Assembly (NCBI RefSeq): GCF_025753795.1
Contig: NZ_JAOWPS010000005.1
Coordinates: forward strand, 612,094-676,093
Reading direction: 5' to 3'
Source: Mesorhizobium sp. YC-39
GTDB lineage: Bacteria > Pseudomonadota > Alphaproteobacteria > Rhizobiales > Rhizobiaceae
Length of the DNA stretch: 64,000 nucleotides
Position 1 is the stretch's first letter. Every line of letters starts with the position of its first letter. The translations under genes were made by a program, and so were the position numbers. Shown here in pieces: positions 1-8,678 of the stretch. The notes beneath the pieces were generated by a model. That model did no database searches and was not told where the DNA came from. It saw only the letters and a program-made list of their open reading frames with translations.

Positions 1-283
1 CCGCCCATTGCCTCGCATCCGCGGCAGAAAACCGCTTCGGGTCGGCCGTAACGGAAGCGATGAACTGCGCCTCCATGATACCGGTCTGCCATAGTTCGAA
101 GGCACGTTCATGGTTGCGCTTGATTTTCTTGGCAATCTGCCGCTGCACGCCATGCGAGATACCGAGCGCACGTTCGATCTTGATGCCATAGCGCAGCATG
201 CCGAGGCGGTTCTCCTCCGAGCCGATCGAGCGCAGATAGGCCACAATTTCCTCGGCGCTGGATTGAGGCGAAAGCTCGGCCAC
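1..283 (-). CDS. DNA alkylation repair protein, AlkD-like (3' end outside window)
   Basis: The frame opens at a GTG just after the stop of the neighbouring dehydrogenase and runs off the window edge, so only about 94 N-terminal residues are visible. The stretch MLRYGIKIERALGIS followed by HERAFELWQTGIMEAQF is the HEAT-like helical pattern of AlkD-type glycosylases, which bind alkylated bases such as 3-methyladenine and N7-methylguanine. The catalytic region lies outside the window. The 8-base gap to the upstream gene suggests co-transcription. The family call rests on remembered sequence pattern, and the start is the only suitable codon in this gap. Confidence 0.7.
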   Translation of the reverse strand, partial: MAELSPQSSAEEIVAYLRSIGSEENRLGMLRYGIKIERALGISHGVQRQIAKKIKRNHERAFELWQTGIMEAQFIASVTADPKRFSAADARQWA

Positions 284-291
284 CGCAAGAC

Positions 292-1161
292 CTATTTTTC
301 CAGGCGCGACAGCAGCGAGGACGTATCCCAGCGCTTGCCGCCCATCGCCTGCACATCCTTGTAGAACTGGTCGACAAGTGCCGTCACCGGCAGCCTGGCG
401 CCGTTGCGATCGGCCTCCGCCAGGCAGATGCCGAGATCCTTGCGCATCCAGTCGACGGCGAAGCCGAAATCGTATTTGCCGGCATTCATCGTTTTGTGGC
501 GGTTCTCCATCTGCCATGAGCCGGCGGCGCCCTTGGAGATCACCTCGATGACTTTTTCGATGTCGAGCCCGGCCCTCTTGCCGAAATGGATGCCCTCGGC
601 CAATCCCTGGACAAGACCGGCGATGCAGATCTGGTTGATCATCTTGGTGAGCTGGCCCGCACCAGCCGGTCCCATCAGCCCGACCATGCGGGCATAGGCG
701 TCGATGACGGGGTTTGCCTTGTCGAAGGCTTTTTGTTCGCCGCCCACCATCACCGTCAGCACGCCGTTTTCGGCGCCCGCCTGGCCGCCGGAAACCGGCG
801 CGTCGAGAAACGAAAAACCGCGAACTTGCGCCTTTTCGGCCAATTCGCGCGCGACTTCGGCGGACGCGGTGGTGTTGTCGATGAAGATGGCTCCCTTCTT
901 CATCGACTGGAACGCGCCGCCGGCACCGATCGTCACCGAGCGCAGATCATCGTCGTTACCGACGCAGGAAAAGACGAAATCCTTGCCTTCGGCAGCCTCG
1001 GCCGGCGTCGCGGCCAGGCTGCCGCCATGCTGGCCGACCCACTGCTCGGCCTTTGCCCTGGTGCGGTTGTAGACGGTGACGTCATGGCCGCCCTTGTTCT
1101 TGAGATGCCCGGCCATCGGGTAGCCCATGACGCCAAGACCGAGAAATGCCACCGATGCCAT
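292..1161 (-). CDS. NAD(P)-dependent beta-hydroxyacid dehydrogenase (3-hydroxyisobutyrate dehydrogenase / tartronate semialdehyde reductase family)
   Basis: The protein has 289 residues, normal for the family. It opens with the Rossmann motif GLGVMGYPMAG, carries the substrate loop DAPVSGGQAGAENG, and has the catalytic lysine region GAGQLTKMINQ followed by the helical C-terminal domain. Family members oxidise 3-hydroxyisobutyrate or reduce 2-hydroxy-3-oxopropionate; sequence alone does not settle which. The ATG at 1161 is preferred to the upstream in-frame GTG at 1176 because a GGAAGG ribosome-binding site lies just before it. A 44-bp imperfect palindrome sits upstream. Confidence 0.88.
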   Translation of the reverse strand: MASVAFLGLGVMGYPMAGHLKNKGGHDVTVYNRTRAKAEQWVGQHGGSLAATPAEAAEGKDFVFSCVGNDDDLRSVTIGAGGAFQSMKKGAIFIDNTTASAEVARELAEKAQVRGFSFLDAPVSGGQAGAENGVLTVMVGGEQKAFDKANPVIDAYARMVGLMGPAGAGQLTKMINQICIAGLVQGLAEGIHFGKRAGLDIEKVIEVISKGAAGSWQMENRHKTMNAGKYDFGFAVDWMRKDLGICLAEADRNGARLPVTALVDQFYKDVQAMGGKRWDTSSLLSRLEK

Positions 1162-1204
1162 AGGCTTACCTTCCACAGGAACAGAATTCGCTGCGGAAGC
1201 TCTA

Positions 1205-1248
1205 GCGCATGGTCCGGAAAATCGGAATCGATTTTTGGATGGGTGCGC
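1205..1248. repeat. Imperfect palindromic intergenic element
   Basis: Nested inverted arms are visible: GCGCA (1205-1209) with TGCGC (1244-1248), then TCC with GGA, and AAAATC with GATTTT. It lies between two same-strand genes. It resembles the short palindromic repeats scattered between genes in rhizobial genomes; this is its only clear copy in the window. Confidence 0.45.
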
Positions 1249-1257
1249 CTGATCGCG

Positions 1258-2079
1258 TCAACGTTTCAGATGAATGGTGATCCGGCGTTCGATCCACTCG
1301 ACCCCGTGACGCAATATCTCGACCATTACCAGATAGACGATGGCGACCCAGATATAGGCCTGGATGTCGAAGGAGTTGGCGAAGGCAAGCTTGGCCTGGC
1401 CCATCAAGTCATAGACCGTGATGATGGCGACGATGGCGGAGGCTTTGATCATCAGGATGAGTTCATTGCCATAGGGCCGCAAGGCGACGATCAGTGCCTG
1501 CGGCAGGATGATCTTGCGCAGCGTCTGCAATTTGTGCAGCCCAAGCGAGGCGGCACCTTCCCACTGGCCCCTGGGCACGCTCTCGATGGCGCCGCGCAGG
1601 ATTTCCGCCTGGTAAGCGGCCGTGTTGAGTGCAAAGGCGAAGACGCCACAGTAGAACGCTTCGCGGAAAAACCACCACAGACCGACTGTCTGGAGCTCTG
1701 GCCGGAATGAACCCACGCCGTAGTAGACCAGAAAGGTCTGGACCAGCAGCGGCGTGCCGCGGAAGAAGTAGACATAACAATAGGCTAGGCCGGAAAGGAT
1801 AGGGTTGTTCGACATGCGGCCATAGGCGACCGGCACTGACAGGATGGCACCAAGCACCATCGATATGGCGACCAGCGATAGTGTGACCCCCAGTCCTTTC
1901 AGATAGGCTGGTGCATATTTGGCGAAGAATTCGGCGTTCCAGGCAAGGACCAAATAGGCAACGATGCCCAGACCGAAAGCGATCCACAGGCCAACGAGCG
2001 CGTAGCCGATGATGCGGCGGCGCGGCCAGCCTCTCGCCTGCGGCGGCGGCCGTTCGACGATTGCGGCGGTGACGCTCAT
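1258..2079 (-). CDS. Polar amino-acid ABC transporter permease (HisM/OccM type)
   Basis: This 273-residue inner-membrane permease has several hydrophobic segments and the family's cytoplasmic coupling loop, with the run GAASLGLHKLQTLRKIILPQ (EAA-type motif). It would pair with the permease encoded just upstream to form the channel of a type I importer for basic or polar amino acids or opines. Its ATG overlaps the stop of that gene (ATGA), which points to translational coupling. No ATPase gene follows; the next gene is a dehydrogenase. Confidence 0.9.
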   Translation of the reverse strand: MSVTAAIVERPPPQARGWPRRRIIGYALVGLWIAFGLGIVAYLVLAWNAEFFAKYAPAYLKGLGVTLSLVAISMVLGAILSVPVAYGRMSNNPILSGLAYCYVYFFRGTPLLVQTFLVYYGVGSFRPELQTVGLWWFFREAFYCGVFAFALNTAAYQAEILRGAIESVPRGQWEGAASLGLHKLQTLRKIILPQALIVALRPYGNELILMIKASAIVAIITVYDLMGQAKLAFANSFDIQAYIWVAIVYLVMVEILRHGVEWIERRITIHLKR

Positions 2080-2795
2080 CGTTGCGCCTCCCGCTTTCCC
2101 AGCGAGCGCAAAATGGCATTGGTGGCGAATGACGACAGGACGGCCAGGATAAGAAAGACCAGGGACGCAACGCTGTAGAACAGAAACGAATGTTTGGTGA
2201 CGCGAGCAGCCACACCGGCGTTGCGCAGCGTTTCGGCAAGGCCGACAACCGACACGAGCGAGGTGTCCTTGAGCAGGGCGAGCCAGCAGTTTTCGAGGCC
2301 GGGGAAGGCGATGCGAAGCAACTGCGGCAAGATTACCTTGCGCATCGTTTGCCAGTTCGAAAGGCCAAGCGCATAGCTGCCCTCATACTGGCCCTTTGGT
2401 ATGGCGCGGAAAGCGGAAAGAAAAACCTCGCTGGCATAGGACGAGAAGATCAGGGCAAGCACGATCATGCCGGCGACGAAGCCATTGACATCGATGGTCG
2501 CATCGGGCCGGAAATATCTGATGAGATGCTGCAGCAAAATCGGCATGCCGAAGAAGAACAGGAAAAGCGTCACCAGTTCCGGCAAGCCGCGGAAGATTGT
2601 CGTGTAGACGTTGGAGGCGAGGCGTAACGAAGGTTCTTCCGATTGCTTGCCCAGCGCTATGAAGAAACCAATCGTCAGGCCGATGGGCAGCGTGGCCAGC
2701 GCAAGCGCAATGGTGACCATTGCGCCAGAAGCGATATCGTCAAGCCAGCCATCCGGTCCCCAACTGAGAAGCGTCCATATGCTCTGGCTCGGCAT
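2076..2795 (-). CDS. Polar amino-acid ABC transporter permease (HisQ/OccQ type)
   Basis: The 239-residue protein is the second channel subunit of the importer. It has five or so hydrophobic segments and the EAA-type loop GSYALGLSNWQTMRKVILPQ. It sits between the binding-protein gene (upstream) and the HisM-like permease (4-base overlap). A strong hairpin precedes it at 2838-2864, so its transcription may be partly uncoupled from the binding-protein gene. Confidence 0.9.
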   Translation of the reverse strand: MPSQSIWTLLSWGPDGWLDDIASGAMVTIALALATLPIGLTIGFFIALGKQSEEPSLRLASNVYTTIFRGLPELVTLFLFFFGMPILLQHLIRYFRPDATIDVNGFVAGMIVLALIFSSYASEVFLSAFRAIPKGQYEGSYALGLSNWQTMRKVILPQLLRIAFPGLENCWLALLKDTSLVSVVGLAETLRNAGVAARVTKHSFLFYSVASLVFLILAVLSSFATNAILRSLGKREAQR

Positions 2796-2837
2796 TGATC
2801 GGTCTTAATCTCCGCGACGGTATCAAGAGGAGGAAAG

Positions 2838-2864
2838 ACGACGGCGGGGCAGCCCCGCCGTCGT
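2838..2864 (-). terminator. Strong hairpin between binding-protein gene and permease genes (attenuator or mRNA stabiliser)
   Basis: A 13-bp perfect inverted repeat (2838-2850 with 2852-2864) lies in the 80-base gap after the binding-protein stop. On the transcribed strand it is followed by a pyrimidine-rich CTTTCCTCCTC stretch rather than a pure U run. ABC operons often place such hairpins here so that the binding protein is made in excess; that role is inferred. Confidence 0.6.
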
Positions 2865-2875
2865 GACCGTGTTTG

Positions 2876-3661
2876 TCAGGATTCGCCGCCGTAGACGTCG
2901 AACTTGAAGTACTTGTCGTTGATTTCCTTGTATTTTCCATTGGCGCGGATGGCGGCGATGGCGGCGTTGAACTGGTTGACCAGGTCGGTCTCGCCCTTGC
3001 GCACGGCGATGCCGGCGCCCGGCCCGAAGATTTCGACCGGCTGCGGCGACGGGGTGCCGAGAATCTTGCAGCAGGCGCCGTCCGGCGTGTCGAGCCATTG
3101 GCTGAGCACGACGATATCGTCTTCGGCGGCATCGAGGCGGCCATTGGCAAGATCGAGCTGGTATTCCTGCGCGGTCGGATAGGGTTTGACCGTGCTGTCG
3201 GTGTAGGTCTTGGTCGAATAGTTGAAATGCGTGGTCGAAGCCTGCACGCCGATCGTCTTGCCGGCCAGGTCTTCCTTGGTCACGCCCTTGATGTCGCTGT
3301 CCTTAGGCCCGGCGAGGGCCGAGGGGGTGTTGTAGTATTTGTGGGTGAAGTCGACCTTCTCGGCGCGTTCTGGCGTGATCGACATCGAAGCCACGATGGC
3401 GTCGAACTTGCCGGCCTGGAGTGCCGGGATGATGCCTTCCCAGTCCTGGGCGACGAAGGTGCACTTCACCTTCATCTCGTCGCAAAGCGCCTTGGCGATG
3501 TCGATGTCGAAACCGACGAGCTGGCCATCGGCGGTGAGGTTGTTGAACGGGGGGTAGGCGCCTTCAGTGCCGATCCTCAAGGTTTTTTCCTGAGCCTGGG
3601 CAACGCCAAGCGTCAGCAGCGCCGCCGATGCGGCGAGCGCTATACGCAGTGCAATACGCAT
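2876..3661 (-). CDS. Periplasmic basic/polar amino-acid-binding protein
   Basis: The mature protein starts after a classic signal peptide (MRIALRIALAASAALLTLGVAQA-QE) and shows the type II binding-protein pattern: LRIGTEGAYPPFNN, then VGFDIDIAKALCDEMKVKC, and later VDFTHKYYNTPSALA. Length is 261 residues, usual for lysine/arginine/ornithine, histidine or octopine binders. The ATG at 3661 was chosen over longer in-frame starts because it begins the signal peptide and has GAGAGGAC upstream. It is the first gene of a three-gene importer set. The exact ligand cannot be read from sequence. Confidence 0.92.
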   Translation of the reverse strand: MRIALRIALAASAALLTLGVAQAQEKTLRIGTEGAYPPFNNLTADGQLVGFDIDIAKALCDEMKVKCTFVAQDWEGIIPALQAGKFDAIVASMSITPERAEKVDFTHKYYNTPSALAGPKDSDIKGVTKEDLAGKTIGVQASTTHFNYSTKTYTDSTVKPYPTAQEYQLDLANGRLDAAEDDIVVLSQWLDTPDGACCKILGTPSPQPVEIFGPGAGIAVRKGETDLVNQFNAAIAAIRANGKYKEINDKYFKFDVYGGES

Positions 3662-3872
3662 GATAGTCCTCTCTTTATGGTCCCGGCCGTCGTCCCTAAC
3701 GGCTCTATGGGCGGTGCTTTTGACCGCCCGCTGGCGCAATACTCCCAATATTTTCCAAGAAAAAGCAACTGCAAAACCAACGCTTGCGGGATTTGTATTC
3801 CGGGAAAATGCTGACGCTGGGGCAGGCGCGTGAAAGGGAAAGAGGCGATCGAGTGCTGCTGCGGCAGTGCCG

Positions 3873-4382
3873 TCAGCGCGCCAAGCCTGTCGCGCGCTCG
3901 ACGAAATCGGCAATCGACTTCGTGTCGTCGAGATCAAAGACCGGCAGGCTTTCGCCGGAGACTGTAAAGTCGGCCGCCACGGCGACGATATGCGGGTCGC
4001 TGGCCGAAAGCGGCGCCCGGTCCTTGGCTTCGAGCCGCCGCGTTTCGAGCTTGCTGTGCATCTCGCGCTTGTAGCCCTCAACCAGCACGATGTCGGATGG
4101 CGCCAGCCGCGACAGGATGTCGTCCAGCGTCGGTTCGTCCTCACCGCGCAATTCGTGCATCAGCGCCCAGCGCCTGCCCGAAACGATGGCGACTTCCGTC
4201 GCGCCGGCATGCCTGTGGCGAAAGCTGTCCGTTCCCGGCTTGTCGATGTCGAAATCATGATGGGCGTGCTTGACCGTCGAGACTTTCCAGCCGCGGCGGG
4301 CAAGTTCGGCGACCAGCTTTTCGGTCAGCGTGGTCTTGCCGGAATTCTTCCAGCCGGTGATGCCGAAGACGCGTCTCATCAT
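3873..4382 (-). CDS. mobB: Molybdopterin-guanine dinucleotide biosynthesis adaptor MobB
   Basis: The 169-residue protein carries an early P-loop, GWKNSGKT (residues 10-17), followed by VSTVKHAHHDFDID, both typical of MobB. MobB binds GTP and assists MobA in attaching GMP to molybdopterin. Its ATG overlaps the stop of mobA by four bases, so the two are translationally coupled. Length matches stand-alone MobB proteins. Confidence 0.93.
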   Translation of the reverse strand: MMRRVFGITGWKNSGKTTLTEKLVAELARRGWKVSTVKHAHHDFDIDKPGTDSFRHRHAGATEVAIVSGRRWALMHELRGEDEPTLDDILSRLAPSDIVLVEGYKREMHSKLETRRLEAKDRAPLSASDPHIVAVAADFTVSGESLPVFDLDDTKSIADFVERATGLAR

Positions 4383-5011
4383 GGCTGCATGCTCTGCAAC
4401 AGACGCTCGGCCGCCGCAAGATCGTCTGGTGTATTGATGTTGAAGAACGGGTCGATCTCGTGCTCGCCGGATTTCAACAGCGAAAACTCCACCTCGACAA
4501 AGCCATGCCGGTCGATGAAGGCGGAAACCCGCCTGATGTCCTCATCAACCAGAAACCGCCGCAGGGCCTCGCGCGCCTCAACAGGCCAGAGCGCGAAGGT
4601 CGGATGCCGTTTGCCGCCCGAACTGGCAACGGCGATCGAACCAGGGCGCGCGCCGGCTGCCGCGACGAGCCGTTCAACCAGATCCCGCGGCAGGAAGGGC
4701 GTATCGCCGGCAACCGTGGCCAGCGTTTCGCAGGACGTGCTGGCGGCGGCCCATTCAAGGCCGGTCAGGATGCCGGCAAGCGGCCCGGCAAAGCCTTCCA
4801 CCACATCGGCAAGCACTGGAAGTCCGATCCCGGCAAATCGTGCAGGATCGCCATTGGCGCTGAGCGCCAGTGATCCGACCTGCGGCGCAAAGCGCGAAAC
4901 GACATGGTCCAACAGGCTGTCACCGCCGAGCGCAAGCAGGCTCTTGTCGCCTCCGCCCATTCGCCGCGACTGGCCGCCGGCCAGGATGATCCCTGCAATG
5001 TCTCGGCCCAT
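4379..5011 (-). CDS. mobA: Molybdenum cofactor guanylyltransferase MobA
   Basis: The N-terminus IAGIILAGGQSRRMGGGDKSLL is the nucleotidyltransferase signature LAGGxSxRMGxxK. Further on, ATVAGDTPFLP contains the metal-binding aspartate region. MobA transfers GMP from GTP to molybdopterin, giving the cofactor for DMSO-reductase-type enzymes. The ATG at 5011 (210 residues) is chosen over an in-frame TTG at 5038 because it places the motif at the usual distance from the start; neither has a strong ribosome-binding site. Confidence 0.93.
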   Translation of the reverse strand: MGRDIAGIILAGGQSRRMGGGDKSLLALGGDSLLDHVVSRFAPQVGSLALSANGDPARFAGIGLPVLADVVEGFAGPLAGILTGLEWAAASTSCETLATVAGDTPFLPRDLVERLVAAAGARPGSIAVASSGGKRHPTFALWPVEAREALRRFLVDEDIRRVSAFIDRHGFVEVEFSLLKSGEHEIDPFFNINTPDDLAAAERLLQSMQP

Positions 5012-5080
5012 CGTCGCTGCCTGTATCCCAGCCCCCAAAATCAGTGTCTTTTCAAATCGAACGGCCTTCTATGGTTCGGC

Positions 5081-6001
5081 CTATATGCCGTCCGGCGCCA
5101 TGTCAGGTCCAGCGCTTTCGGCGGCTGTTTTCCGCCGGCCGACGACCCGCTCGCGGTAGAGTGCGTAGAGGCCGGAGCCGACGATGATGGTGGCGCCTAC
5201 GGTCATCGGCAGGTCGGGAACATCGCCGAAGATAACGAGGCCAAGCAGGATCGACCAGAGCAGGGCGGTGTAACGGAACGGTGCTATGAAGGAGATGTCG
5301 CCCACCCGCATCGCCATGATGATGAACTGATAGCCGATGATCACGAGCATCGCGGCGAGCGCCAGCAGCGCCGTGCTTTTCACCGTCATCGGCGTCCAGC
5401 CGCCCATTGGCGAAAGCAACGCCGCACCCAGAATCGTCATGGCAAATGCCGTGGCGGTCGATACAAGCAAGCTCGGAATAGCCTGGGGAATGCGCTTGGT
5501 GGCGAGGTCGCGCACTGCACAGCAGCCGACGCAAACCAACGCCAGCAGCGAATAGGCGCTGAATCCTTCGAAGCCTGGCCTGACGATGATCAGCACGCCA
5601 GCGAACCCGATGGCGATGGCCAGCCAGCGCCGCCAGCCGACGCCCTCGTTGAACACCAGGGCCGCGCCCATCGTAACCGCCAGCGGCAGCGCCTGCAGTA
5701 CCGCCGAGACATTGGCGATCGGCAAATGGGCAAGAGCAACGAGGAACGACACGGTGGCGCCGGCTTCGCTGATCACGCGTATCGCCACCAGTGGCTGCAG
5801 CATCGAGCCGGGCCGGGCAAGCGCGCCGCCTTGCCAGGCAAGCAAGCCGACGAAGAGCGAAGCGAAGGCACCCCGGATCAGCATGACCTGCGCCATGTTC
5901 ATCGTTTCCGACGAAACCTTGGTGATCGCGTCGTTGAGGGTGAAGCCAACGATCGCCACAATCATGAACAGCGCGCCGCGCAGATTTGGGGAAAGAAGCA
6001 A
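5081..6001 (-). CDS. EamA/DMT-family transporter
   Basis: The protein has 306 residues and about ten hydrophobic helices arranged as two EamA halves; the first begins GALFMIVAIVGFTLNDAITK and the second around residue 150. DMT-family proteins export amino acids or other small metabolites, or import nucleotide-sugar-like substrates; the substrate here is unknown. A stop codon precedes the TTG start directly, so the start is TTG at 6001 or a later internal ATG (residue 13). The last residues are charged and cytoplasmic. Confidence 0.85.
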   Translation of the reverse strand: MLLSPNLRGALFMIVAIVGFTLNDAITKVSSETMNMAQVMLIRGAFASLFVGLLAWQGGALARPGSMLQPLVAIRVISEAGATVSFLVALAHLPIANVSAVLQALPLAVTMGAALVFNEGVGWRRWLAIAIGFAGVLIIVRPGFEGFSAYSLLALVCVGCCAVRDLATKRIPQAIPSLLVSTATAFAMTILGAALLSPMGGWTPMTVKSTALLALAAMLVIIGYQFIIMAMRVGDISFIAPFRYTALLWSILLGLVIFGDVPDLPMTVGATIIVGSGLYALYRERVVGRRKTAAESAGPDMAPDGI

Positions 6002-6125
6002 AGGGCGTCACCGGTTGCGCTTTGCATCAAGCCTGTAGCAGCCGGTCACAAGACAGCAACGTCAAAGGGCTGGGCCACAGGCATCGTTGTGGCCCAGACA
6101 ATCCACCCGCAAGGCACCGGCAGAA

Positions 6126-6482
6126 TTATTTCGGCGTCAGCACCTCGGTGCCATTGCCATCCTTGCCGGCAATCGTCCACAGACCATGCAACGAACCATC
6201 TTCCTGCACCTTGTAGACGACAAGACCGACCGTCTTGCCCATGACATAGCCGGCCGAGAAGGCATCATCGTTTCGCATGCAGATGCCGTCCGAGGACGAG
6301 CCGCCGGTTTCCCAATGGATCGTGCAGGTCGTCTCGCTGGTCAGCGTAACGGTTGCCTCGCCGCCATAGGTGGATCCGTCGAAATTGGTGCCGGCGACAG
6401 TGTAGGTGCCGCCGATCGATTGCGCCGCGGCGGGCATGGACGTCAAGCCAAGCAATGCCAGAGAAAGAATGAGTTTGCGCAT
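6126..6482 (-). CDS. Small secreted protein of unknown function
   Basis: This 118-residue protein starts with a Sec signal peptide (MRKLILSLALLGLTSMPAAAQ) and continues as a beta-rich domain (GGTYTVAGTNFDGSTYGGEATVTL). Two cysteines remain in the mature part and could form a disulphide. The ATG at 6482 has GGGGGA eight bases upstream. It resembles uncharacterised periplasmic proteins of Rhizobiales; no function is assigned. Confidence 0.8.
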   Translation of the reverse strand: MRKLILSLALLGLTSMPAAAQSIGGTYTVAGTNFDGSTYGGEATVTLTSETTCTIHWETGGSSSDGICMRNDDAFSAGYVMGKTVGLVVYKVQEDGSLHGLWTIAGKDGNGTEVLTPK

Positions 6483-6599
6483 AGTGTATTCCCCCATGGA
6501 GCGAAGAGCCGCTCCGCAGGGGAAGCTAGGCCGGAACGCCCCGGCGGTAAATCAGCAACTGCTTACGGACAGGACTTTTTCTGGGTGCCCGCGAAAGGC

Positions 6600-7073
6600 T
6601 CACGGCCCTTTGAGGCTGCTCGTGATCGGCCCGACGAGCGTGTCGTATTTCGATTTCAGCGCAGGCGGGTATTCGATCCAGACGGTGCGGATGACGCCAT
6701 CCTTTCCGAACAGACGGCGCTCATAGAAGATGTTTTCATCCTTGAGCCCTGACAGCACCGCCCAATCCTTGCCGGTCTTGCTGTAGGTGATTTTGTAGCC
6801 TGGTCCCTGGCTGGCTTTCTCGGCGGTGACAAAACCTTCCGGGGTATCGTCGTCGATGTTGAGAATGCCCGAGCAGATCAGGCTGGCGCCGTCGGCGCTG
6901 AGCCATTGCCGCCCGTCGCCATTGTCCGGCTCAGGTTGGCGAAGGGTGAAAATCTCATCCGGAAAGGTGCAGACGGTGCCGAACCGCTCGTTTGTATAGG
7001 TGAATGGGGCGGCAACCGACGTGGTTGCCGCTATCGTCACAAACAACACCAGACCTGAGTGAAAGCGCTTCAT
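6600..7073 (-). CDS. Secreted protein of unknown function
   Basis: The 157-residue protein begins with a signal peptide (MKRFHSGLVLFVTIAATTSVAA). The mature part contains two cysteines (FGTVCTFPDE and ASLICSGI) and no motif I recognise. It lies between moaA and another small secreted protein on the same strand. Codon use looks normal for the region. Confidence 0.75.
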   Translation of the reverse strand: MKRFHSGLVLFVTIAATTSVAAPFTYTNERFGTVCTFPDEIFTLRQPEPDNGDGRQWLSADGASLICSGILNIDDDTPEGFVTAEKASQGPGYKITYSKTGKDWAVLSGLKDENIFYERRLFGKDGVIRTVWIEYPPALKSKYDTLVGPITSSLKGP

Positions 7074-7129
7074 TGCGTGCCTCCGCCGCCGATGACCGGA
7101 AGCGATCTTGCACGAAGTTGATGAAAGAA

Positions 7130-8125
7130 TCAGCCGCCGGTAACGCTCATATGCCGCGACACCGATGGCCGGTTGGTGCGGCGGTCGATGATGAAATCAT
7201 GGCCCTTCGGCTTGCGGCCGATGGCTTCATCGATGGCGTCGGCGACCAATTCGTTGCCTTCCGACGCGCGCAACGGAGCACGCAGGTCGGCGGCATCCTC
7301 CTGGCCCAGGCACATATAGAGCGTGCCGGTGCAGGTCAGCCGGACGCGGTTGCAGCTCTCGCAGAAATTATGCGTCATCGGCGTGATGAAGCCAAGCCGC
7401 CCGCCAGTCTCGGCGACGTGGACGTAACGGGCCGGACCGCCGGTCTTATAGGGAATGTCGGTCAGCGTGAACTGCCGCTCCAGCGACGCGCGCAGCAGCG
7501 ACAGCGGCAGATACTGGTCGGTGCGATCGGCGTCGATCTCGCCCATCGGCATGGTTTCGATGACCGTCAATTCCATGCCGCGGCCATGCGCCCAGCGCAG
7601 CATGTCAGGCAGCTCGGCGTCGTTGAAATCCTTCAGCGCCACCGCGTTGAGCTTTACCTTCAAGCCGGCCGCCTGCGCCGCGTCGATGCCTTGCATGACC
7701 TTGTCCAGATGGCCCCAACGGGTGATCTGGCGGAATTTTTCCGCGTCCAGCGTATCCAGCGAGACGTTGATGCGCTTGACGCCGCAATCGGCGAGCTCGG
7801 CGGCAAAACGCGAAAGCTGCGAGCCATTGGTGGTGAGCGTCAATTCTTCCAGCGCGCCGCTTTCGAGATGCCGCGAAAGCTGGCGCACCAGATGCATGAT
7901 GTTCTTGCGCACCAGCGGCTCGCCGCCGGTGAGGCGCAGTTTCCTGACACCCTTTTCGATGAAGACCGTGCACAGCCGATCAAGTTCCTCCAGCGACAGA
8001 AGGTCCTTCTTGGGAAGGAACGTCATGTCCTCGGCCATGCAATAGGTGCAACGGAAATCGCAGCGGTCGGTGACCGACACTCTGAGATAGCTGATCGTGC
8101 GACCGAAAGGATCGATCATATCCAT
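7130..8125 (-). CDS. moaA: GTP 3',8-cyclase MoaA
   Basis: A radical-SAM enzyme of 331 residues, it converts GTP to 3',8-cyclo-dihydro-GTP in the first step of molybdenum cofactor synthesis. The SAM-cluster cysteines are 22, 26 and 29 (RCDFRCTYC). The C-terminal cluster is formed by CESCNRVRLTC plus a following cysteine, and the conserved C-terminal Gly-Gly is present. With mobAB nearby, the window supplies the first and last parts of the cofactor pathway; moaC, moaE and moeA are not here. Confidence 0.96.
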   Translation of the reverse strand: MDMIDPFGRTISYLRVSVTDRCDFRCTYCMAEDMTFLPKKDLLSLEELDRLCTVFIEKGVRKLRLTGGEPLVRKNIMHLVRQLSRHLESGALEELTLTTNGSQLSRFAAELADCGVKRINVSLDTLDAEKFRQITRWGHLDKVMQGIDAAQAAGLKVKLNAVALKDFNDAELPDMLRWAHGRGMELTVIETMPMGEIDADRTDQYLPLSLLRASLERQFTLTDIPYKTGGPARYVHVAETGGRLGFITPMTHNFCESCNRVRLTCTGTLYMCLGQEDAADLRAPLRASEGNELVADAIDEAIGRKPKGHDFIIDRRTNRPSVSRHMSVTGG

Positions 8126-8324
8126 GCTTTGCGCTTCCCATGGCCGCGAACGGCGTCGTTATATACCGCTATGTGATACGATCCGGCCTGCCATTCAAGA
8201 CTAGGAGGTTTCGATCTTTGGTAACACCCCGCCACCGACAGATCGTGTCGGAAGTTTCGAAGCGACCTTTTCCCATTGCGCAAAGCGGCGTAGGGAAGGG
8301 CACATTGATGCGGGACCTATCACC

Positions 8325-8678
8325 ATGACGGCGCCAAAGGAACTCAGGGTCTCGAAGGACCGCAGGCTGCTGACCGTGACTTTCCCGGACCATCAGCCGT
8401 TCGAACTGCCGGCGGAGCTTCTGCGCGTCGCCTCGCCGTCGGCCGAAGTGCAGGGCCATTCACCCGAACAGCGCGTGACCGTTCCCGGCAAGCGCAACGT
8501 CGCTATCCTCAAGATCGAGCCCATCGGCAACTATGCAGTCCGCATCACCTTCGACGATTTTCACGACACCGGCATCTTCACCTGGAATTATCTGCACGCT
8601 CTGGGTCACGAGAAGGACGCACGCTGGGCGGCCTATCTCGCCGAACTGCAGGAAAAGGGCCTGAGCCGCGATCGTTAG
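8325..8678 (+). CDS. DUF971 (gamma-butyrobetaine hydroxylase N-terminal-like) protein
   Basis: The 117-residue protein matches the DUF971 pattern: L.VSKDRRLLTVTFPDHQPFELPAELLRV, then NYAVRITFDDFHDTGIFTWNYL. Members occur alone in many proteobacteria, sometimes beside iron-sulphur or Mrp-type genes, and their biochemical role is unsettled. It is divergent from moaA, with 199 bases between. Its stop overlaps the stop of the convergent SnoaL-like gene by four bases. Confidence 0.82.
   Translation: MTAPKELRVSKDRRLLTVTFPDHQPFELPAELLRVASPSAEVQGHSPEQRVTVPGKRNVAILKIEPIGNYAVRITFDDFHDTGIFTWNYLHALGHEKDARWAAYLAELQEKGLSRDR

Noticed and set aside
8126..8324. Possible molybdenum-cofactor riboswitch upstream of moaA
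   Set aside because: Some hairpins exist, but I could not match the conserved Moco RNA core.
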